From NCBI GenBank assembly GCA_018268675.1, contig JAFDWB010000081.1:1-55840 (forward strand): 55,840 nt of DNA, in the 5' to 3' direction. Below the pieces are notes generated by a model that was not told where the DNA came from, ran no database searches, and saw nothing but the letters and a program-made list of their open reading frames with translations. The position numbers were made by a program, and so were the translations under genes. Of this stretch, positions 44,000-51,791 are shown one piece after another (the stretch's first letter is position 1; every line of letters begins with the position of its first letter). The stretch is from Actinomycetota bacterium. Lineage in GTDB: Bacteria; Actinomycetota; Thermoleophilia; Solirubrobacterales; 70-9.

Positions 44000-45238
44000 T
44001 CAGACCCGGTTCAACCCCCGCTCCCGCAGGCGCGGGATGACGTGCTCGCCCATCTGCTGGACGCCGCGGTGGGGATCGAAGAAGCAGAGGGCTACCTGTT
44101 CGACGCCGGCTTCGTAGAGGCCCGCGAGTTGGTCGGCTACGGAGTCGTAGGAGCCGAAGAGGCGGTAGGCGCCCATGCCGAGGCCGAGCTCGTTGTAGTA
44201 CTCCTCGCCGATCCCGAGGTAGGGGTCGTCGGAGGTGTCGGCGCGATCTTCGCCGATCTGGTCGTCGGCGAGGACCTTTTTTTCACTGTTCATCACGTGG
44301 CCGCTGCGGATCAGCCAGTTTTCGATCGCGTCGCGGTCGATTTCCTCGCGGATCCAGTCGACGGTGGCCTCCGCCTTGGCGTCGGTCTCGTCCATGACCA
44401 CGTAGACCATCGCGCATACGCGTACCTCGCGATCGAACTTGGCGGCCATGTCGTGGAGCTTCTTGGCGCGGCCGGCGTAGGCCTCGATGCTCGAGTCGTT
44501 GGCGGTGACGAAGAGGCAGTCGCACTGCTTGCAGGCGTATTCGAGGCCCCGGTCGGAGCCCGCCGCGTTCATCAGCAGCGGGCGGGGGTTCGCCGCCGGC
44601 CGCGGGTTGATCTGGGCGCCGTGGGCCTGAAAGTACTGGCCGTCGAAGTCGATCGGCTCGTCGGAGCTCCAGAGGTACTTGAGCAGGGTGGTGAACTCGT
44701 CGGCGATGTCGTAGCGGACGTCCGAGGAGGGCACCTCGTCGAAGCCGAACTGGTGGAAGTCGCCGACGTTCTGGGCGGCGACGAGGTTGACCGCGAGCCG
44801 CCCGCCGGAGATGTAGTCGGTCGCCCCGGTGATCTTCGCGATCAGCAGCGGGTGGAATTCGTAGCCGACGTGGATCGTGGTGAAGAGGCCGAGCTTCTCG
44901 GTGGTAGCGGCGGCCGCGGCGGCGCCGGTGGCGAAGTCGAGGCTCGCGTCGTTCCAGCCGGTGGCGCCGCCGTAGCCGCTCCACATCCCGTACTGGATCT
45001 CGCTGTCGAAGCCCGCCGCCTCGGTCTCCTTCAGGAGCTTGGCGGCCGAGGGCCAGCGCCAGAAGTCGCGGTAGCGGTCGGGGTCGGCGAGCACGGCTTT
45101 GCTGGCGGAGAGGCCGGAGCGGACGTTCCAGGCGAACAGCGAGAGGTGCATGTGGTCCTTCTGCTTGAGCGCCGGCTGACCGCCCGGGTCGAACGGGCCC
45201 CGCAGCACGTCGGCCTTGATCGTCGTCTGTTGCATCAT
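44000..45238 (-). CDS. LLM-class FMNH2-dependent monooxygenase (RutA/SfnG-like)
   Basis: Predicted 412 aa, ATG behind GGAGGAAG. Luciferase barrel with LSLFAWNVRSGLSASKAVL at the start, HPLLIAKITGATDYISGGRLAVNLVAAQN near 125-155 and PLLMNAAGSDRGLEYACKQCDC. These fit the RutA/dimethylsulfone-monooxygenase branch. An N-terminal extension of about 30 residues and an inserted acidic segment near the C-terminus (GEDRADTSDDPYLGIGEEYY) are distinctive. Transcribed from O4 divergently to the hydrolase. Confidence 0.85.
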   Translation of the reverse strand: MMQQTTIKADVLRGPFDPGGQPALKQKDHMHLSLFAWNVRSGLSASKAVLADPDRYRDFWRWPSAAKLLKETEAAGFDSEIQYGMWSGYGGATGWNDASLDFATGAAAAAATTEKLGLFTTIHVGYEFHPLLIAKITGATDYISGGRLAVNLVAAQNVGDFHQFGFDEVPSSDVRYDIADEFTTLLKYLWSSDEPIDFDGQYFQAHGAQINPRPAANPRPLLMNAAGSDRGLEYACKQCDCLFVTANDSSIEAYAGRAKKLHDMAAKFDREVRVCAMVYVVMDETDAKAEATVDWIREEIDRDAIENWLIRSGHVMNSEKKVLADDQIGEDRADTSDDPYLGIGEEYYNELGLGMGAYRLFGSYDSVADQLAGLYEAGVEQVALCFFDPHRGVQQMGEHVIPRLRERGLNRV

Positions 45239-45299
45239 CTTCCTCCGGTTTCCCAAGCTGTCCGTTCGCCTGCCCTTGACTGACGGGGGCCGGTAAGGG

Positions 45300-45328
45300 A
45301 CCATACCGTCCGGTTGGTTTCTAGTCAA
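45300..45328 (-). promoter_or_regulatory. Divergent promoter with operator O4
   Basis: On the minus strand TTGACT (45328-45323), 17 bases, TATGGT (45305-45300) drives the monooxygenase. ATACCGTC-CG-GTTGGTTT (45303-45320) occupies the spacer and also lies upstream of the hydrolase start at 45346. One bound dimer could silence both directions. Confidence 0.7.
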
Positions 45329-45345
45329 CGAGGGAGGTTCGCCAG

Positions 45346-46110
45346 ATGCTGCTGAAGACCTATGAGTGGGGCGACGCCGATGCCCCGGCGCTCGTCTGCA
45401 TCCACGGGGTCGGCAGCCACCACGCCGAATTCCGCCACGTCGCCGAAGACCGCTGGTCGAAGCAGTTCCGGGTCATCGCCTTCGACCTCCGCGGCCACGG
45501 GTACTCCGGCTGGGAGCCGCCGTGGGACCACGCCACCTACCTCGACGACATCATCGAGACGGTCGACTCGCTAGGGCTCGAGGCGCCGAACTGGGTCGGC
45601 CACTCGTTCGGCGGCCGCCTCGTCTTCGACCTGATCGCGCGGGCGCCGGAGCGGGTCCGCCGCGGTGTGTCGATGGAGCCGGTGATCGAGGTCTCGCCGG
45701 AGCTGGCCATGCACCGGGCCCAGCAGGAGCTGACCGGCGACGTCTGGGACTCGCTCGACGCCTTCGTCGCCAGCCGCGAGAACACCGGCACCGACATCGA
45801 CGTCGAGCTCTACAAGGAGAAGCTGGCCGACCACTTCGAGGAGCTGCCGGACGGCCGCGTGCGCCGGCGCACCTGCCAGCCTGCCGTCGTCGCGATCTTC
45901 AGCGAGTTCGCCAAACCGTGCGCGCCACCGGAGACGATCACGGTGCCGACGATGCTCCTCTACTCGCCTGCCTTCGGCCTCGTCACGCCGGAGCAGCGCG
46001 CCGCCTACGAGCCCTACGTCGCCGAGGTGGTCGAGGTCCCGGGCCTCCACGACGTCTTCAACACCGCCTACGAGGAGACGGCCTCCGCAGTCGAGCGCTT
46101 CTGCGCCTGA
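45346..46110 (+). CDS. Alpha/beta hydrolase (RutD-like position)
   Basis: Predicted 254 aa, ATG behind GGGAGGTTCG. Oxyanion loop HGVGSHH near 19-25, nucleophile Ser about 86 in GHSFGG, DLRGHGYSG, and catalytic His in PGLHDVF near 231. In the Rut pathway RutD, also an alpha/beta hydrolase, speeds aminoacrylate hydrolysis. Here the presence beside a RutA homologue and RidA-type genes suggests an analogous step or ester/amide hydrolysis. Tail-to-tail with the RidA gene, ten bases apart. Confidence 0.85.
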   Translation: MLLKTYEWGDADAPALVCIHGVGSHHAEFRHVAEDRWSKQFRVIAFDLRGHGYSGWEPPWDHATYLDDIIETVDSLGLEAPNWVGHSFGGRLVFDLIARAPERVRRGVSMEPVIEVSPELAMHRAQQELTGDVWDSLDAFVASRENTGTDIDVELYKEKLADHFEELPDGRVRRRTCQPAVVAIFSEFAKPCAPPETITVPTMLLYSPAFGLVTPEQRAAYEPYVAEVVEVPGLHDVFNTAYEETASAVERFCA

Positions 46111-46120
46111 GCGGCGGCGG

Positions 46121-46450
46121 TCAGGCCGTCGGGGAGGTCTCGGCGACCGCCTCGATCTGGACGCGGCAGTCGCCGGCGAGGCCGAGGACGACGGTGCAGC
46201 GGGCGGGGTAGGGACCGTCGCCGAAGTGCTCCTTGTAGGCGCCGACGAACTCCATCCGGTGCGACTCGTCGCTGAGGTAGCAGGTCGTCTTGACGATGTC
46301 CTTGCGGGCGAGGCCGGCGGCCGCCAGCTGCGCTTCGATTTTTTCCATCACGATCCGCGTCTCGGCGGCGACGGTATCGGCCTCGGGCAGGCGCCTCACC
46401 GTCTCGATGTCGATCGCGAGGCTCGATGCGTAGACGAACGGACCGGTCAT
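46121..46450 (-). CDS. RidA-family protein with altered catalytic site
   Basis: Predicted 109 aa, ATG behind GAGAGAGGAATC. About 20 residues shorter at the N-terminus than its neighbour encoded at 46546, to which its second half is very similar (KDIVKTTCYLSDESHRMEF and FGDGPYPARC). The Arg of PARC is kept, but the position of E120 in E. coli RidA is Gln (CRVQIEAVA). Loss of both the first strand and the Glu suggests a non-deaminating or regulatory partner. It has its own promoter sharing O5. Confidence 0.8.
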   Translation of the reverse strand: MTGPFVYASSLAIDIETVRRLPEADTVAAETRIVMEKIEAQLAAAGLARKDIVKTTCYLSDESHRMEFVGAYKEHFGDGPYPARCTVVLGLAGDCRVQIEAVAETSPTA

Positions 46451-46498
46451 TGACGATTCCTCTCTCTCCAGGCGCGCGGCCGGCGTGGACTTGCCTGG

Positions 46499-46528
46499 TA
46501 TAGTACCGGCCAGTTGGTACGTTGCCAA
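46499..46528. promoter_or_regulatory. Divergent promoter with operator O5
   Basis: GTACCGGC-CA-GTTGGTAC (46503-46520). On the minus strand TTGGCA (46528-46523), 17 bases, TACTAT (46505-46500). On the plus strand an extended -10 TGGTATAGT ends at 46504. The operator lies between the boxes, as at O4. Confidence 0.7.
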
Positions 46529-46545
46529 CACGAAAGGGAGCGTAG

Positions 46546-46938
46546 ATGCCGAAGTTCCTCAACGCGCCGGGCAACCCCGGTGCCCAGTACGGACTCTCCT
46601 CCGCCGCCGTCAGCGGCGACTACATGTTCGCCGCGGGTATGGCCCTCGACTTCGACACCCTCCAGCGCAGCGCGGACGCGGTCGAGGTCGCCGACGAGAC
46701 GCGTATCTGCCTGGCCGGCATCGAGGCGAAGCTCAAGGAGGGCGGGTTCGCCCTGAAGGACATCGTCAAGACGACGTGCTGGATCAGTGACGAGTCCCAC
46801 AGGATGGAGTTCATCCAGGCCTACCGCGACTACTTCGGCGACGGTCCCTACCCGGCCCGCTGCTCCTTCGTCGCCGGCCTGGCGGGCGGCTGCCGGGTCG
46901 AGATCGACGCCGTCGCCTACCGCGCCGCCGCCGCGTAG
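46546..46938 (+). CDS. RidA/RutC-family deaminase
   Basis: Predicted 130 aa, ATG behind AAAGGGAGCG. Full-length RidA fold beginning MPKFLNAPGNPGAQYGLSSA, with catalytic Arg in YPARCSFV and Glu in CRVEIDAVA. It probably hydrolyses an enamine/imine or peracid intermediate made by the monooxygenases. Close paralogue of the 46121 product, apparently by an inverted duplication around O5. Confidence 0.88.
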   Translation: MPKFLNAPGNPGAQYGLSSAAVSGDYMFAAGMALDFDTLQRSADAVEVADETRICLAGIEAKLKEGGFALKDIVKTTCWISDESHRMEFIQAYRDYFGDGPYPARCSFVAGLAGGCRVEIDAVAYRAAAA

Positions 46939-46970
46939 CAGGCTGCCGCCCGGGACCGCGGCCCTCGGCG

Positions 46971-48581
46971 TCAGGCGAGCCCGGGCCGGAGGTGCACGAA
47001 GGTGCGGCGGGCGGGTGGGGCGGCGAGGAGGTCGCTCAGGCCGGCGAGGTCCTCGGGGCGCCGGTAGGTGAAGCCGTGGGAGCGGGCGAGGAGGTCGAAG
47101 TCGGGGTTCTGGAGGTCGACCGAGGTCGGCGGGATGCCGGCGGCGACCATGTCTTCGCGGATCTGGCCGAGGGCGTCGTTGTCCCAGAGGATGACGGTGA
47201 GCTCGAGGTCGAGTTCGGTGGCGGTCATCAGCTCGCTCGCGGTGTAGAGGAGGCCGCCGTCCCCGACCACGGCGTATGATCGGGCGCTCGGATCGGCGAC
47301 CGCGCCGCCGATCGCCGCCGGGACCGCGTAGCCGAGGCTGCCGAAGCCGGCCGGGAAGAGGAAGCGGCCGGGACGGTCGGCGGTGAAGCGCCAGCAGCCG
47401 ACGTAGGCGAGCTGGGTCATGTCGGCGAAGACGCGCGCCGCGGGTGGGATCGACGCGCGGATCGTGTCGACGATCGCGATCAGCTCGGCCTCGCCGTCGC
47501 CGAGCGGGCGCGCCGCCGCCGGGCGCAGGGCGGCGACCTCGGCCACCGCCTCGCCGCGGTCCCGGGCGGCCGCCCCCGCGCCCGGCCCGTCCTCGGGCCC
47601 GGCCGCCGCGAGCAGGGCGCGGGCGAACGCACCCGCGTCGGCCCGCACCGCGACGTCCGCCCCGTAGGGCCCGCGCAGCACCTCGTCATCGATGTCCACG
47701 TGGACCACCGGCCCGCCCAGCTCGACCGGCGTGACGGTGTCGGTCTCCGACAGCTCGGTGCCGAGGAGGAGGACGAGGTCGCGCTCCGCCAACCAGGCGT
47801 GCGCCGCCGGGCGCGAGAGCAGGGCGCCCGCCAGCAGCTCGTGGCCGGCGGGGACGACCCCGATGCCCGCGGTGGTGGTCAGGACCGGGAGCCCGAAGCG
47901 CTCCGCCAGGGCCGTCTGGCCGGCCGGCGACCACCGTGTCCCGCCGCCGAGCACCAGCACGGGCCGCCGCGCTTCGCGCAAACGTCCCAGCACCGCCTCT
48001 ACCTCAACCGCCGGCGGGTCCGGGGCGGGCGCCGCCGCCGGCACCTCCGCGAGACCGTCGAGCGCGTCGTCGGCAAGCACCGCGCGGAGCACGTCGGTCG
48101 GTACCTCGAGCCCGACCGGCCGCGGCCGTCCCTCGCCCAGCTCCCCGAGCAGCGCCCGCAGGGAGAGCACCGCGTCGCGCGGATCGTCCGCGTGCCGCGC
48201 CGCCTTCGTCACCTGCGCGAGCACGTCGAGCTGGCGCTGCAGCTCGTGGAGGAGCCCCCAGCCGCGCCCGGCGCTCGTCGCCGGCGTCGTGCTCGCCAGC
48301 ACCACCATCGGCACCGAGTCGCTCCGCGCCTGGCCGATCCCGGTCGACGCGTTGGTCAGCCCCGGCCCGGTGATCACGCAGCAGGCCGCGGGCTCGCCTG
48401 ACGCCCGCGCGTGGCCGTCGGCCATGAACGCCGCGCCACCCTCGTGCCGCGCCGCCACGGTGCGGATGCCGGCCGCCGCGAAGCCGCGGTAGTACTCGAG
48501 CGTGTGCACCCCGGGGATCCCGTAGACGACCCGGATGCCGTGGTCCCGCAGCGTTCGCGCCAGCGCCTCGCCGGTCTTCAT
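46971..48581 (-). CDS. Thiamine-diphosphate-dependent decarboxylase/synthase (acetolactate-synthase-like)
   Basis: Predicted 536 aa from ATG at 48581 (MKTGEALARTL). PYR domain with GIPGVHTLEYYRG and catalytic Glu in RHEGGAAFMADGHAR near 46. Central FAD/nucleotide-like domain with VLVLGGGTRWSP. C-terminal PP domain with VVGDGGLLYTASEL and ILWDND, the ThDP motif. The overall pattern resembles enzymes annotated 5-guanidino-2-oxopentanoate decarboxylase and other 2-oxo acid decarboxylases more than true acetolactate synthase, from memory. Operator O6 covers its start region. An upstream ATG at 48593 would lie inside that operator. Confidence 0.8.
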   Translation of the reverse strand: MKTGEALARTLRDHGIRVVYGIPGVHTLEYYRGFAAAGIRTVAARHEGGAAFMADGHARASGEPAACCVITGPGLTNASTGIGQARSDSVPMVVLASTTPATSAGRGWGLLHELQRQLDVLAQVTKAARHADDPRDAVLSLRALLGELGEGRPRPVGLEVPTDVLRAVLADDALDGLAEVPAAAPAPDPPAVEVEAVLGRLREARRPVLVLGGGTRWSPAGQTALAERFGLPVLTTTAGIGVVPAGHELLAGALLSRPAAHAWLAERDLVLLLGTELSETDTVTPVELGGPVVHVDIDDEVLRGPYGADVAVRADAGAFARALLAAAGPEDGPGAGAAARDRGEAVAEVAALRPAAARPLGDGEAELIAIVDTIRASIPPAARVFADMTQLAYVGCWRFTADRPGRFLFPAGFGSLGYAVPAAIGGAVADPSARSYAVVGDGGLLYTASELMTATELDLELTVILWDNDALGQIREDMVAAGIPPTSVDLQNPDFDLLARSHGFTYRRPEDLAGLSDLLAAPPARRTFVHLRPGLA

Positions 48582-48591
48582 CGCGGACAAC

Positions 48592-48605
48592 ATACCGCTC
48601 GGTCT
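48592..48605 (-). promoter_or_regulatory. Short-spaced operator O6 at the ThDP gene start
   Basis: ATACCG-CT-CGGTCT has the same ACCG/CGGT half sites as the regulon operators but only two bases between them, like O3. It lies ten bases upstream of the chosen start on the minus strand. Confidence 0.45.
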
Positions 48606-48614
48606 GGGGAGGGC

Positions 48615-48663
48615 TTGACTCCTGCCGGGAGCCTCTATACGGTCCATACCGACTAGTCGGAGT
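48615..48663 (+). promoter_or_regulatory. Promoter and operator O7 of the RutA-like operon
   Basis: TTGACT (48615-48620) and TATACG (48636-48641, spacer 15) followed by ATACCGACTAGTCGGAGT (48646-48663), whose centre CCGACTAGTCGG is a perfect 12-bp palindrome. CCTCTATA before the operator is shared with the O3 promoter. Confidence 0.7.
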
Positions 48664-48732
48664 GTTGCGGGTCGCGCCGCGGGCGCGATTCCCGCGCGCC
48701 TCGTGGAACCCGAGAAGAAGGATTGGTCGGCA

Positions 48733-49803
48733 ATGGATTTCGGCATTTTCATGCCCAGCGCCCGCAACGGCTACATCGTCTCCGAGGCAGCGCCGCAGTA
48801 CTCGCCCTCCTACCGGTTGATGAACGAGATCACCGACGCGGGGGAGGAGAACGGGTTCAAGTTCGCGCTCTCGCTGGTCACCCTGCGCGGCTTCGGCGGC
48901 CCGACCCGGACCTGGGACGACGCCCTCGAGTCCTTCACCCTGATGTCGGCGCTGGCGCCGGCCACCGAGAACATGCGCCTCTACGCCTCGGTCGCGCAGC
49001 TGACCCAGCACCCGGCGGTGATCGCGCGGATGGCGATGACGATCGACGACATCTCCGGCGGTCGTTTCGGCGTCAACATGGTGACCGGCTGGCAGCGGAC
49101 CGAGTTCGCCGCGATGGGCCTCTGGCCCGGCGACGAGTACTACTCGACCCGGTACGACTACTGCCGCGAGTACGTGACGATCATGAAGGAGCTCTGGCGC
49201 GACGGCGTCAGCAGCTTCAAGGGCCGCTACTTCCAGCTCGAGGACTGCCGCCTGGGGCCGCTGCCCGAGCACCACATCGAGATCGTCTCCGCCGGGCTCT
49301 CCGACAAGGGCGTCGAGTTCATCGGCGAGCACGCCGACTACTCCTTCCGGCTCGGCGAAGGCGGGCTCGACGGGATCGCGGCGAACACCCGCAAGGTGGT
49401 CGAGGCGGGCCGCCGCAACGGTCGTGAGGTCGGCACCCACGCCGCCTACTACGTCTTCGTCGAGGACACCGACGAGGAGGCGCGGCGGACGGTCGAGCGC
49501 TACCGCGACGCCGCCGACACGGTCGCGATCCGCACCATGCAGGGCGAGGCGGGCGCGGACACCGCGGGGACGACGGCGAAGGCGATCGTCGATCGCGACG
49601 GGACCTTCATGTCGACCGACGTGATCGCGGGCTCGCCCGAAACCGTCGCTGCCTACTTCGACCGCCTCGCCGAGATCGAGGGCCTCGATGGCGTGATGCT
49701 CTGCTTCGACGACTACGTCCGCGGGATCAACCGGATCGGCAAAGAGGTCGCGCCGCTGATGAAATCCCGCGCCGCGGCGGACCCGGCGGGGACGCCGGCG
49801 TGA
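48733..49803 (+). CDS. rutA: Pyrimidine-type flavin monooxygenase, RutA homologue
   Basis: Predicted 356 aa. ATG preferred over GTG at 48703 because MDFGIFMPSARNGYI matches the RutA core start and GAGAAGAAGGA lies upstream. It shares with E. coli RutA, as I recall that sequence, the blocks APQYSPSY, FALSLVTLRGFGG, ESFTLMSALA, ARMAMTIDDISGGRFGVN, VTGWQ, LWPGDEYYSTRYDY and EDCR. RutA uses FMNH2 and O2 to open the uracil ring between N3 and C4. The match is strong enough to infer chemistry on a cyclic amide, but the true substrate may differ. It overlaps the SDR gene by GTGA. Confidence 0.88.
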   Translation: MDFGIFMPSARNGYIVSEAAPQYSPSYRLMNEITDAGEENGFKFALSLVTLRGFGGPTRTWDDALESFTLMSALAPATENMRLYASVAQLTQHPAVIARMAMTIDDISGGRFGVNMVTGWQRTEFAAMGLWPGDEYYSTRYDYCREYVTIMKELWRDGVSSFKGRYFQLEDCRLGPLPEHHIEIVSAGLSDKGVEFIGEHADYSFRLGEGGLDGIAANTRKVVEAGRRNGREVGTHAAYYVFVEDTDEEARRTVERYRDAADTVAIRTMQGEAGADTAGTTAKAIVDRDGTFMSTDVIAGSPETVAAYFDRLAEIEGLDGVMLCFDDYVRGINRIGKEVAPLMKSRAAADPAGTPA

Positions 49804-50564
49804 GCGGCGGGCGGCTCGACGGTCGGGTCGCCATCGTCACCGGCGGGGCCCGCGGCCAGGGCGCGTCGCACGGTGAGCTGCTGGCGGGGGAGGGCGCCCG
49901 AGTGGTCCTCGCCGACGTGCTCGACGCGGAGGGGGAGGCGACGGCGGCGCGCCTGCGCGAGCGCGGCCTCGTGGTCGAGTACCGCCACCTCGACGTGACC
50001 AGCCCGGCGGAGTGGCGGGCGCTGGTCGAGGCGACCGAGGCGGCGCACGGCAAGCTCGACGTGCTCGTCAACAACGCCGGGGTCGTCGGCTTCGCCGGCG
50101 TCGCCGAGTGCGCCGACGAGGAGTGGGAGCGGGTCCTCGCCGTCAACCAGACCGGCGTCTTCTACGGCATCCGCGCCGCGGTCCCGGCGCTGCGCCGGGC
50201 GGGCGGCGGCAGCATCGTCAACACCGCGTCGGTGCTCGGTCTCGACGGCGCCGACGGGTACGCCGCCTACATCGCGAGCAAGGCGGCGGTGATCGGGCTG
50301 ACCAAGAGCGTCGCCCTGACCCACGGCCGCGACAACATCCGCGCCAACGTGATCTGCCCCGGGGTGGTCGAGACGCCGATGCTCGAACAGGAGGTGGCGA
50401 CGGTGGGGCGCGAGGGGCTCGAGGAGTTCGTCGGCCGCCAGCCGATCCCGCGCACCGGCAGGCCGGAGGAGGTCTCGCGCGCGGTGCTCTACCTGGCGAG
50501 CGAGGACTCGAGCTATGTCACCGGGGCGGTGCTGGTGGTCGACGGCGGCTTCCACGCGGGCTGA
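49800..50564 (+). CDS. Short-chain dehydrogenase/reductase (classical SDR)
   Basis: Predicted 254 aa, GTG start overlapping the monooxygenase stop. Cofactor motif TGGARGQGASHG, an acidic residue in VVLADVLD suggesting NAD(H), NNAGV, catalytic Ser/Tyr/Lys in TASVLG and YIASK near 157-161, and C-terminal DGGFHAG. In the Rut pathway malonic semialdehyde is reduced by RutE. An SDR could take that step here, which is inference. Confidence 0.9.
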   Translation: MSGGRLDGRVAIVTGGARGQGASHGELLAGEGARVVLADVLDAEGEATAARLRERGLVVEYRHLDVTSPAEWRALVEATEAAHGKLDVLVNNAGVVGFAGVAECADEEWERVLAVNQTGVFYGIRAAVPALRRAGGGSIVNTASVLGLDGADGYAAYIASKAAVIGLTKSVALTHGRDNIRANVICPGVVETPMLEQEVATVGREGLEEFVGRQPIPRTGRPEEVSRAVLYLASEDSSYVTGAVLVVDGGFHAG

Positions 50565-50615
50565 CGGCGGCGGTGGCGGCGCGAACTTGGCAAGCAGCGA
50601 GTGAGGAGGAGTGAG

Positions 50616-51419
50616 ATGGAGGGAGCGAGTGAGCAGAGCGTCTATTCCCTGCCGGGGCTGAGCGGGAAGGTGGCGCTGGTGACCGGCGGCGGTTCCGGAA
50701 TCGGCGCGGCGAGCGCCCTCTGCCTCGGCGCCTCGGGTGCGCGGACGATCGTCGTCGGCCGCAACCGCGAGCGGCTCGAGGCCAGCGTTGCGGCGATCCG
50801 CGCGGCGGGCGGCGAGGCCGACCTGCTCGTCTGCGACGTCGACGAGGACGGCGCCGCGGCGCTCCTGGTCGAGGAAGCCGTGGCGCTTGCCGGGCGGATC
50901 GACGTCCTCCTCCTCTCCGCCGGCCGCTACGAGGCGGAGCCGCTGGAGGAGGCGGGCGTCGGCAGCCTCGACCGCCAATACCGGACCAACGTCCGCGCGC
51001 CCTACGAACTGATCGCGGCGGCCCTGCCGCAGCTGCGCGACGGCGGCGCGGTGGTCGTGATCAGCTCGATCGTCGCCTTCGCCGGGTTCCCAGGATCGGC
51101 CGCCTACTGCGCCTCGAAGGGCGCCGTGGATGCGCTGGTCAGGGCGCTCGCGGGGGAGCTCGGCCCGCAGGGCGTGCGCGTCAACGCGATCGCGCCGGGG
51201 GAGACGGAAACGTTGATGAACCAGGCCTACTACGCCGAAGACCCCGACTACCTCCCCCGTATGGCCGCGGTCACCCCGGCCGGCCGCGCCGCGAAGCCCG
51301 CCGACATCGGCCCGGTCGCCGCCTTCCTCGCCTCCGACGCGGCGGGCTGGGTGCACGGCGAGACCGTGGTGGTGGACGGCGGGCTGACGGCATCGATCCC
51401 AGGGTCGATCCCGCAGTAG
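50616..51419 (+). CDS. Short-chain dehydrogenase/reductase (classical SDR)
   Basis: Predicted 267 aa, ATG behind GAGGAGGAGTGAG. TGGGSGIGAASA, Arg in GRNRERLEA suggesting NADP(H), LSAGRYE (in place of the usual NNAG), catalytic SSIVAFAG and YCASK near 163-167, and DGGLTASIPG at the end. Second SDR in the O7 operon, not a close copy of the first, so probably acting on another intermediate. Confidence 0.9.
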   Translation: MEGASEQSVYSLPGLSGKVALVTGGGSGIGAASALCLGASGARTIVVGRNRERLEASVAAIRAAGGEADLLVCDVDEDGAAALLVEEAVALAGRIDVLLLSAGRYEAEPLEEAGVGSLDRQYRTNVRAPYELIAAALPQLRDGGAVVVISSIVAFAGFPGSAAYCASKGAVDALVRALAGELGPQGVRVNAIAPGETETLMNQAYYAEDPDYLPRMAAVTPAGRAAKPADIGPVAAFLASDAAGWVHGETVVVDGGLTASIPGSIPQ

Positions 51420-51448
51420 GACGGGGCGCCGCCGGCTGCCGCCCGGGC

Positions 51449-51500
51449 GGCGCGGCCATCCCCCTCATCGACGGCTGGCTATGAGGGCGATGGCCGCGCC
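51449..51500 (+). repeat. Covarying hairpin, copy 2
   Basis: Perfect 12-bp outer stem GGCGCGGCCATC/GATGGCCGCGCC, then CCCTCAT/ATGAGGG around a 12-base loop, with the same unpaired C on the 3' side as in 30616-30668. Two base pairs of the outer stem differ from copy 1, and both are changed on both strands. Confidence 0.65.
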
Positions 51501-51592
51501 TTGGCGTGCCCCGGCCCGGGCGTCGCCGCCACAGAGGTCGCGCGGCGCCCAGAGGGGAGCGCGGTCGACCTTTACCGCGGTGGCCCCCACGC

Positions 51593-51643
51593 CGGTGAGT
51601 TCGCAGTTGGCCACAACAGTTGTAGATAACTGCGAACTCACCG
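51593..51643 (-). repeat. Long palindrome with DnaA-box-like halves, copy 2
   Basis: Perfect 16-bp arms CGGTGAGTTCGCAGTT and complement. The 37-base centre is the exact reverse complement of that at 30791-30827, while the outer arm bases differ yet still pair. It lies about 90 bases after the covarying hairpin. The remainder of the 372-base gap 51420-51791 holds GC-rich imperfect hairpins and the ribBA promoter. Confidence 0.75.
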
Positions 51644-51714
51644 CGGGCGCGCCGAGAGGCGTCAGCCGGCGATGCTCGCAGGTCATTCCCAAGAGCTGGT
51701 CGCTGGCAGAGCAA

Positions 51715-51740
51715 AGACCGACTGGTTGGTATGATACTAT
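51715..51740 (+). promoter_or_regulatory. Operator O8 and extended -10 of ribBA
   Basis: AGACCGAC-TG-GTTGGTAT (51715-51732) runs into an extended -10, TGATACTAT (51732-51740). No -35 is recognisable, as expected for an extended -10 promoter. The leader to the GTG start would be about 45 bases. Confidence 0.7.
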
Positions 51741-51791
51741 CCTCGCGGATGATGTGTGCGTGTCGTGTCTGACCGTTGGGAGGTGATCGGG

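Noticed and set aside
43493-44040. Open frames of 100-140 codons in the 43.5-44.0 kb gap
   Set aside because: Several overlap each other in different phases with low-complexity composition and no ribosome sites. The hairpins and repeat boxes explain the sequence better.
51437-51755. FMN riboswitch upstream of ribBA
   Set aside because: The conserved FMN aptamer blocks are not recognisable in the leader, and the extended -10 promoter leaves only about 45 bases of leader.
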